Positions 56,593-64,000 of a stretch of 64,000 nucleotides of DNA are shown here, piece after piece. Source of the stretch: Evernia prunastri (lineage: Eukaryota > Ascomycota > Lecanoromycetes > Lecanorales > Parmeliaceae); contig NKYR01000105.1 of assembly GCA_003184365.1 (NCBI GenBank), forward strand, positions 81,102 to 145,101, read 5' to 3'. The position numbers and the translations under genes are program-made. How positions within the stretch are numbered: position 1 is the first letter of the stretch; each line of letters starts with the position of its first letter. Below the pieces are notes generated by a model. It was given only the letters and a program-made list of their open reading frames with translations, ran no database searches and had not been told where the DNA came from.

Positions 56593-59500
56593 ATGGAAGG
56601 CATACATGGTGTCGACGTGAGCTGGTTGCACCATTCGCCTAAAGGTACGCAGTCTTCCTTGTCCCCGGCATCCACCAAATGTTGGAAGCTTAGGTGTTGC
56701 GGAGCTTGGTGATGCCGCCATGTCACTCACATATGAATCTGCTCCGAATGCTAATGATCGCATGTAGTGGACCACTATTCGAAGAAGGACTTGATCTCCA
56801 CTCCTGCCGCGGATGAGAAAGCGTTCCCAAATAAGCAGGATCCATTACAAAGCAAAGACGAGCCAACTGCGCCCAAAGCCAATGGATCCGACTCTACAAA
56901 ATCTCACAGTCATGTACATCGTCCTCATATCCTTCAGCGTGCGAACTCTGAGAAGGTTGAACCTGGTCCCAGCTCTCCCAAGAACCAGAAGGATCCTAAA
57001 GTAGCTCCGATGGGCCGACGGAATTCGTGGATGTCAAGCATAAGCTCAAAATTCACCTCCAATGCAAATACACCTGCCAATAGCCCAGGCTTACCAGTAC
57101 CACCTGTCTCAAAGTCGCCACCCAACAGCCCACATCCCGAATTGTCAAACCCTTTTGGCGCAGCCGTTACACCCACCGCTAAAGATGCCAAAAAGACAGA
57201 TACACCTCCCTCCCCTCCACCAGCTGGTGGTAAGGGTACCTTCATCCAGAGCGCACTTAGACGGTTGGGCTCCAGTGGTGGCGGTAGCACGGCTAAGGCT
57301 ACAGGTTCCGGCGGAGTCTGCCAGAGAAGGACAATGAATGTGGATCCATACCGTGAAAGGTGTTCACTGCCAGATCTGGATCTCAAGAAGCTGCGGAGAG
57401 TGGCGTTCTGTGTCGATGTCGAAATCGCAGGTGCAGCCCAGTATACCGAGGAGGAACCCCAAGCGCCACCTATGCCGTCTCTAACGGTGGAACCGAGCCT
57501 CACCAAATTGGAGCGGGAGTTAGAGGCTAAGAAAAAGAAGGATCAGAAGCAGAAAAAGGGAGAGGGTGCTGCGCTGAAGAACCCAAATGCAGTGGCAGAA
57601 GAGAAAGAGAAGGATGGAGCCGTCCGAGCTTCTGGAGAAGAAACGAAGCACGTGCCACCCGAGAAATCCGAAGAATTCAGAGCTCCAGGAGACAGCGAGG
57701 TCAAAGAGCCTACAAGGAAGAAGGAAAAGAAGAAGCGTTCAGAGGGCGAACGGAAGGAGCGTAAAGAGCGGAAGCACCAGGAGGCATTGGCCAATGGATC
57801 GATACCCATTGAATTACATGGGGAGGGTAGCAGCAGTAGTGCCAATGACACGCCCACTGGCGCTGACACTCCGCCCAAGTCTCAAGATCGACCGACAACC
57901 GACCCTCTACGTATATATCGACGGTGTTGTCAACTACGAGAGACGCCCATCTTGAAGCGAATAGTCGAGCAGATCTCCTCACCTTCTGCCTGCCATGCTA
58001 CAACGCCGGGGATCCTCTCAAGTTTGGATCTGTCGGGTTACTGGATGCAACTTCCTGATCTCGTCACCCTGGGTGACTACCTAGCCGTTGTGCCAGTGAA
58101 GAGATTGGTACTAGAGAATTGCGGCCTAGGAGATGAGGCTGTTCGTGTCATACTTGCCGGACTACTTGCTGCGAAGACATCAGAGCAAGCTAAGCACAAC
58201 AAGAAGCTGGCAAAAAAGATCAATGGTCAGACCACGGAAGTGACAGAGCGACTCGGTGTGATTGAGAAGCTTATATTGAAGGATAACCCAAAGATTGGGA
58301 AGGAAGGCTGGCGACATATTGCCTTGTTCATGTACATGTCTCGGTCGTTGAAAGGTATCGATGTGTCTATGATACCTTTCCCAAAACCATCAGCAATGGC
58401 CGAAAGTGTCAAGCCTCATCACCACAACCCTCTTCATCATACTCATCCTCCGCCTAGCTCAATAGACATGTCAACCCTGCTACAAGAAGCAATAGCCGAA
58501 AGACTTGGAGGTAACCGTTTGGAGGAGCTCATTATGGCCGAGTGTGGTCTGGGCACGGAGTGCATCGGAAAGATTGTTGAAGGTGTCATGAAATGCGGCT
58601 CCACCAGACTTGGTCTTGCAGGCAACAACATCACTCGGGAGGGCTTGGGCCATGTCATACGCTACCTACAGAGCGGAAAGTGCGAGGGTCTTGATCTTGG
58701 CGGCAACGACCTTAGAGAAGACCTTAACATGCTGGCTGAGGCATTGGACGAGAAGAGCACGACATCCCCACTGTGGGCACTGAGTCTTGCCGACTGTAAT
58801 CTTGCACCATCATCGCTCGAATCCCTACTTCCTGCCCTGATACAACTCCCAAATTTCCGCTTCATCGATCTTTCTCATAACCGCGATCTATTCCTCACTC
58901 GTCCGACTGCACTTGGACTGATCCGAAAATATGTACCTCAGATGCCCATGATCAGAAGAATACATCTCATGGATGTGGCAATGAAGCCCGAGCATGCCAT
59001 TGCGTTGGCAGAAGTCTTACCAGAAAGCCAAAGTCTGGCGCATCTAAATATTTTAGAGAACCACCTTCTTTCACCGCTGGCGTCGGCAAAAACCGAAGCA
59101 ATGCAAGAAGAAGCTTGTGCTTTGTACGCTTCCCTGATGGCTGCAGTTCGTGTTTCAGACACACTTATCTGTATTGACGTTGATGTACCAAGTCAAGATT
59201 CGAGTGAGATTGTCAAAGCTTTGGCGAAACAGGTCGTGGCTTACTCGCTGAGGAACCTTGAACGCCTTCCGCTAGCGGAAACGTCAGACTCAGCAAAAGC
59301 GGCAATGGCTGATCCTCACGGCGGCGAGAAGCAATTGACAGTCCCAGACATCCTGCTGCACCTTGTAGGTCACGTCGATGGCTTCCCGGAGAACCACGAC
59401 AACGATGATCCAGCTCCGGATGACGATTATATTGTGGGTGGTACAGGTGTGGTCAAAGCACTGGATATATGTTTAAACAGAGCCGCGGATGGAAGGAAAG

Positions 59501-60486
59501 ATTCAAGAGACTTGTCCCCATTACACAGCGGTACTGGGACGCCGAAGAAGGTCCTGCAGGGAAGCGAGGTTTCAAAGGGTAAAGCCCGGGAGATGTCAAA
59601 GAATTTGTTGGATAGCGCGAGGAAGATAAGAGCGAGGTTGCAGCCGGCTTTGATCAAGGAAGCCAAGGCTGGCAATGATTTGAGCTACCGTAGGCACATC
59701 TCTAGTTATTTAGTTTACACGATACTGACGTTTCATCCAGGACGTCTCCAATTCCTCGACTCCACTCTCGAAGGCATGATCGAGCGCTTCGAAAACGAAT
59801 ATCCCGAAACCCGCCTACCAAAACCCACCAACACCGCCACCGAACCTCTCTCCGACGACAACGCCAGCACTTCCTCCTCCCTCGAACACCAGACCACTCT
59901 CATCCACCCCACTCCCACCTACCCAGCCGTCGAACCTGCCTCTTCGGACCAAGAAGACGTCGACGACAACAAACCCCCTCTCATCCGCCCCGCCTCCGTC
60001 TCACGCCGTACCTCCTCCCCCAGCCTCGCCTCCCGCCAAGCCCAAGAAGAAGGCCGCATGCACCGGTTCGGCCAGCGCATCAGACGTGACATCCTGCGTC
60101 CCGAAACCGAAGACCACGTCCACGGCACCACCGGCACCGAACCCGAAGCACAATACCTGCAGGACCTACGCCGCAGGATCGAAGCCTTCGAGGGCGGCGA
60201 GATCAAGGAGAGGGTCGAGGCCCTGGGGCCGGAGAGCGTCTTCGACATGATCGGCGCCACGGCCGAGGAGCTCGAGGCGTGGGAACGGGGGAACCCGGAG
60301 GGGTTCGAGAGGATCAAGGAGGCAAGGGGCCACGCGTTGGCGTTGTACGAGGACCATAAGGGCGGGGTAGGGTTCCCGGCGCGAGGGGATTCGTTGCCGA
60401 AGAGGGAGGAGGATCATCCGCCGCCGAAAGGAAAGGAGGACCATCCGTTGCCGAGAAGTCAACGGCAGGTGAACAATGACGCTTGA
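56593..60486 (+). CDS. Large leucine-rich-repeat (RNI-like) scaffold protein
   Basis: A 1239-residue protein with a ribonuclease-inhibitor-like repeat region in the middle; function not established from sequence. Exons read 56593-56644, 56768-59689 and 59741-60486. Exon 1 gives MEGIHGVDVSWLHHSPK and is joined through GTACGC/TGTAG to VDHYSKKDLISTP. The N-terminal third is disordered with NSWMSSISSKFTSN and a Lys/Glu-rich segment (about 230-330). LRR-like units run from about 390 to 780 (SSLDLSGYWMQL, RLVLENCGLGDEAV, EELIMAECGLGTEC, LDLGGNDLREDLN, FRFIDLSHNRDL). A helical region with DLSYRRLQFLDSTLEGMIERF follows, then a Pro/Ser/Glu tail with RMHRFGQRIRRDILRP. Fungal relatives are sometimes annotated as Mhp1-like cell-wall or microtubule-linked proteins, but I do not rely on that. 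The second intron (51 nt) is stopless and in frame. Confidence 0.88.
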
Positions 60487-60603
60487 TCTCCGTCCCTCAT
60501 TTCTCACCTACCCTTATCATATACTTGTACCTCTTGTCTTGGATAAAGGGAAAGCTTCGTACGGGGCCGGATCCGGAATGGGTGTGCAGGCAGGGAGTCA
60601 AGG

Positions 60604-60679
60604 TAGCCAGGGAGTTAGGGAGCCAGGGAGCCAGGGAGCCAGGGAGCCAGGGAGCCAGGGAGCCAGGGAGCCAGGGAGC
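60604..60679. repeat. (AGCCAGGG)n octamer minisatellite
   Basis: About nine nearly perfect 8-bp units starting about 120 bp after the stop codon of the LRR gene. Confidence 0.9.
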
Positions 60680-60810
60680 GGGGGGTCCTTTTGTAGGTCT
60701 AATCTGTTTGTGATCTGCCTTAGCGAGCGAAGGAAGGAGTGAGTGAGCGAGTGTAACATTTTTTTCTTTCTTTCTCAACGTCTCGACGTCTCAACGAAGA
60801 TAGTGACGGG

Positions 60811-60950
60811 GAATGGAATGGAATGGAATGGAATGGGATGAAAGAATGAAATGAATGGAATAAAAAATGGAACGGGATGAAATGAAATGTGAAATGTGAA
60901 ATGTGAAATGGGATGGAACAGATGAGCGGCAGCAGCAGCAGCAGCAGCAG
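60811..60950. repeat. (GAATG)n, (GAAATGT)n and (CAG)n cluster
   Basis: A GAATG pentamer repeat (60811-60840), a GAAATGT heptamer repeat (about 60880-60910) and a CAG triplet repeat (about 60928-60950) within 140 bp. Confidence 0.85.
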
Positions 60951-61040
60951 TAGCATTTGGAGATCAATCTCATCCCATCTCATCCCATCTCAGCAAGCTA
61001 AGCAAGCTAAGCTCATTTCAACTCATCCAGCTCAGCTGGC

Positions 61041-61240
61041 TTTCTTTCTTTCTTTCTTTCTTTCCTTCCTTTTTTTCCTCCCTTTCTTTCTCTCTTTCTA
61101 ACTTTTTGTTTTCAATCCCCGCTGTGTACCACTGTACCCCCCTTCCACCCTCTGTCCCCGTTCCAACCATCCTCTACAACCCCTTCTTTCACCTCTCTGC
61201 TCTTCCACCTCTCTGCTCTTCCACCTCTCTGCTCTTCCCA
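61041..61240. repeat. (TTTC)n and 16-bp CCACCTCTCTGCTCTT repeats
   Basis: A TTTC microsatellite at about 61041-61066, then three direct copies of CCACCTCTCTGCTCTT at about 61189-61238, in a pyrimidine-rich stretch. Confidence 0.8.
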
Positions 61241-62049
61241 TTCCACCCTCTATACCCCTTTCCACCTCTATATTCCCAACCTCCGTTACCCCTTCCTCCC
61301 TCCCTTCCAACCTCTGCCCAAGATCTTCCACCCTCTCTGCCCTCTTCCACCCTCCATACCCTTCCCTTCCACTCTCTATACTATTCCTTCCGCCTCTGCC
61401 ATCGTACAAATGCCTCCACGTCCCCTGCAGGTAAGCCGCGCCGGGTATGGAAGCCGCGCCGTGTATCTAGGTTTCAGTGTAGATCTGTGGTGGATGCAAG
61501 AGGTGTAGTGTAATGTATTTCAATGTATCTCAATGCACGTTCAAGCACACGTTCAAGCGAATATTCACGGCCACGAGCGAAGACATTCTAAACGGCAATA
61601 CCGATTCTTCAGAACGTAGAGTAGGTAGGTAGTTTAAGCATGAGTTTCTTTAAAAGATTAGATAGACGATTTTCCTTGAATGATTTGACTATCCATTACA
61701 TTTCCCACCCCCTGTTCCAAGTGTCTCCCTCTCTGAAACGACAGGACTGAGGGCATCCAATACCCATCCATGTCACATGGCACCCGCTGCAAATGCTCCG
61801 GCAAAACGCTCCAGCAAATGCTCTTTCTCCATACCATAAGGTGAGCTGCAGCTAGCTGCAAACGCTAGAATCGAATTGAAAACGCCCACCAAGAGTACAA
61901 GGGTATGGACATTAGGATTTAAATCCATACAAAAGGGGAGGCAAATCAAACGCTCGTCTAGAAGGGTATAAGGCTTTGTAAATGCAAGATATCAGATAGA
62001 TGGCATGGAAATATTAACAATATGATTAGGGTATTAATGATTATGCGGA

Positions 62050-63957
62050 TCACATCATCATGAGGCGCGTCGTCCTTCGTTCGGGGAATCTTCGTCCAGG
62101 TCCTAGGGAAGACGGCGGCGATGTACGGGCAGCGCCAAAAGCGTGTTGCTCGCACAGGGTCTTGCCGTTGAACTCGAAGTAGTCGTCTCGGAGTATTATG
62201 TGGCATTCCTGACAGCTGAAGCAGTGAGGGTGAAACTTTTGCTGCACCTCAGTCTCTAGGTACTGTCCCTCAATACCCCTATCGCAATTCGTGCAAAGCG
62301 AACCATTGAGTTCGTGATAGTGCCGTGCGCAGTACGGTTGATTGTTCATAACGTAGAAGTCTGCTGTCGGGAACGGTCGTTGACAGGTCTGGCACACAAA
62401 GCATTGCTTGTGATAGCGTCCAGTAAGCCGTCCATCTGCTGAGCTGACCGACTTCCCTTGAATGAAGTCTCCACAACCACGGCAGTTGCCTTTATTGGCT
62501 GGTGATGGTCGTCGAGCTGACAGCTCTGGATACTTGGGGTGACCTGGAGGCATAGGGGACACACGGAGGTTGTTCAACTTGGGAGCGAAAGACGGAACTA
62601 TGTACTCGTCTGGAGACGTCGTAGGTGAAACATTTCGAACCTCCGTCTCTTCATGTGGAACAAAGGTAGGCTTCACTGGACTGAGTGGGGCCGGAGCATC
62701 CATTTGAAATGGCTGCAGGTAGCCTCCATTTTGTTCGTCTTGCTTTGGTACCGGCTTTTCGAGTGTCGACGACTCTTCAACGTCGAAGACGAAAGCCTTG
62801 AACATATTGATGGCTTGATTATCAACAGAGGCGTATGGGTTCCGCTGTATTGGCGACTCATTGAGTGGCGGGCTAGACTTCGAGCTGTCACCCTTCACAG
62901 CAAAACTGTAAGATTCGTTAGATGAGGTCGATTCGTGCGGCGTAGAAATGGAGCTGCCAGTCTTCGCCCCAGAGCTATAAGATCCGTTGGACGAGGTCGA
63001 GTCGTGCGGCTTATGATATGGGTTTTCTTGCCCATAGATTTCTGCGACTGGCGCAGGCATGGGTACAGGAGGTGCATCCCCAAGTCTTCGGTCATCTCGT
63101 GACTCAGTAGGGCGCGTGTTCACAGACCGCGCTGCACTGGTTTTGTCCACGGCTGGGGACACGGCACGACCTCGCACTGATCGAGAAGGCTTAAAAGAGC
63201 TGGTACTGCCAATGTCGCAAAGAGGCTGCATGGCAGCCTCAGCAACAGAAGGTCTCGGCTTGTGTGAGTGGCTCGAGACCTCCGAGGAGAGCTTTTCCAC
63301 CGTCGGGCGAGATTCGGATGGAGCAGCGTCACAATCATTCTTTGAAATCGTATGCAAGCGGTTCTCATGTCCGAAGGAACCGAAGTCAAAAGACGGTAAA
63401 GGAACAGGTGCCGATCTGTCGGACTCGTCTTGGAAGGATGGTCTGGATAGCGAGGGCACAACAGGCACATGTGTTTTACTTCGGTTCAATGTGGATCTAA
63501 GCCCAGCCGAGATGCTTGAAAAGGAAGGATTGCGCGTGTAATTCGAACTGGAAGTCGACGGCCGCTGGACGTGAGTACTGGGACTGGCCGGCCTTGAGGC
63601 TCTGACAAAATCACGACTGCTGCCCATGGATGGCGATTTCCTGTGACCTAATGGTTTGGAAGTCCCATTTTCTCCAAGGTTAAAAGGGCCTGGCGTGATG
63701 TCATTCATCCTCTGCATCAGATATCCACCATTTGCACGTGGGTTCAATGGCGCGTGCCCAGCGGCTGTATCAACCCGTTCCTGCGAACTGCTCGGCTTCA
63801 ACGGAAAACTGAAGCTTGATTCCAATGGTGTAGTAGGAGTAGTACTTTGTGATCTGGCCGTAGGAAAGGGAGGGAAAGCACAGTCCTGGGGCATGGGTAG
63901 TACGGGCGATGCGGGACGACTGGGCAATGGAGACGTGGAGCTTCGAAGAAAGGGCAT
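62050..63957 (-). CDS. LIM-domain protein, two LIM zinc fingers (paxillin-like)
   Basis: The shape suits fungal Pxl1/paxillin-like cytoskeletal adaptors, which act at polarity sites and the septum; this role is inferred from architecture. The frame gives 635 residues from the Met at 63957. About 490 residues are Ser/Pro-rich and disordered. LIM 1 runs from Cys492: CRGCGDFIQG, then GRYHKQCFVCQTCQRPF and YCARHYHELN. LIM 2 starts near Cys555: CTNCDRGIEG, then KFHPHCFSCQECHIIL and LCEQHAF. All zinc ligands are present in both. The C-terminus is a short Arg-rich tail (RFPERRTTRLMMM). The frame stays open upstream of this Met to the window edge (SPAIHGNGAKYPFK precedes it), so the true start may lie outside and the N-terminus here is provisional. 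Confidence 0.85.
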   Translation of the reverse strand: MPFLRSSTSPLPSRPASPVLPMPQDCAFPPFPTARSQSTTPTTPLESSFSFPLKPSSSQERVDTAAGHAPLNPRANGGYLMQRMNDITPGPFNLGENGTSKPLGHRKSPSMGSSRDFVRASRPASPSTHVQRPSTSSSNYTRNPSFSSISAGLRSTLNRSKTHVPVVPSLSRPSFQDESDRSAPVPLPSFDFGSFGHENRLHTISKNDCDAAPSESRPTVEKLSSEVSSHSHKPRPSVAEAAMQPLCDIGSTSSFKPSRSVRGRAVSPAVDKTSAARSVNTRPTESRDDRRLGDAPPVPMPAPVAEIYGQENPYHKPHDSTSSNGSYSSGAKTGSSISTPHESTSSNESYSFAVKGDSSKSSPPLNESPIQRNPYASVDNQAINMFKAFVFDVEESSTLEKPVPKQDEQNGGYLQPFQMDAPAPLSPVKPTFVPHEETEVRNVSPTTSPDEYIVPSFAPKLNNLRVSPMPPGHPKYPELSARRPSPANKGNCRGCGDFIQGKSVSSADGRLTGRYHKQCFVCQTCQRPFPTADFYVMNNQPYCARHYHELNGSLCTNCDRGIEGQYLETEVQQKFHPHCFSCQECHIILRDDYFEFNGKTLCEQHAFGAARTSPPSSLGPGRRFPERRTTRLMMM

Positions 63958-64000
63958 CTTGAAGGGATATTTGGCACCGTTGCCGTGGATTGCGGGTGAG

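Larger units (their letters stand above)
60487..62049. other. Intergenic between convergent genes
   Basis: About 1.56 kb between two convergent genes, so both 3' UTRs lie here. It is crowded with short tandem repeats up to 61.3 kb. No gene is supported. Confidence 0.5.

Overview
The window is nuclear DNA from a filamentous ascomycete (Pezizomycotina). Genes carry short introns of about 45 to 125 nt, mostly with GTAAGT/GTACGT-like donors, CTAAC/CTGAC-like branch sites and CAG/TAG acceptors. One gene is a GATA factor of the NsdD type, which is restricted to filamentous fungi. Intergenic DNA is long and full of microsatellites and G or C homopolymers. I cannot place the genus. All exon joins were worked out by eye from splice signals and protein-family continuity; in each multi-exon gene the exons sum to a whole number of codons.

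Layout. 0.5-10.6 kb, all on the minus strand: GTP cyclohydrolase II (riboflavin), a secreted GH27 alpha-galactosidase with an unusual C-terminal RDEL, and a phosphoinositide-specific phospholipase C. A GC-rich stretch at 3.4-4.3 kb may hold a damaged or mis-spliced Cys-rich gene. 13.9-15.2 kb (-): a formate/nitrite transporter family protein whose second intron is bounded by a direct repeat. 18.8-20.5 kb (-): a Gln/Pro/Ser-rich protein I do not recognise. 23.8-24.6 kb (-): a small alpha/beta hydrolase. 27.4-29.0 kb (+): an O-methyltransferase of the fungal secondary-metabolism type carrying a nonsense codon, a frameshift and a missing splice donor, so a pseudogene. 32.3-34.0 kb (-): the NsdD-like GATA factor, followed upstream by about 8.7 kb without a gene.

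From 42.7 kb the window is dense with conserved housekeeping genes: the Dsn1/Mis13 kinetochore subunit (-), a C2-domain phosphatidylserine decarboxylase of the Psd2 type (-), epsilon-COP (+), an amino-acid permease (+), ribosomal protein uL18/L5 (+), a large leucine-rich-repeat scaffold protein (+) and a two-LIM-domain protein (-) that may run off the right edge.

The genes do not form one pathway. Several deal with membrane lipids and traffic (phospholipase C, Psd2, epsilon-COP), but this looks like ordinary eukaryotic gene order and not a cluster. I found no rRNA, tRNA, CRISPR or intact transposon. The items most worth a second look are the RDEL alpha-galactosidase, the transporter intron with flanking direct repeats, the broken methyltransferase, and a 20-bp motif repeated four times at 39.4-40.2 kb inside the gene-free region.
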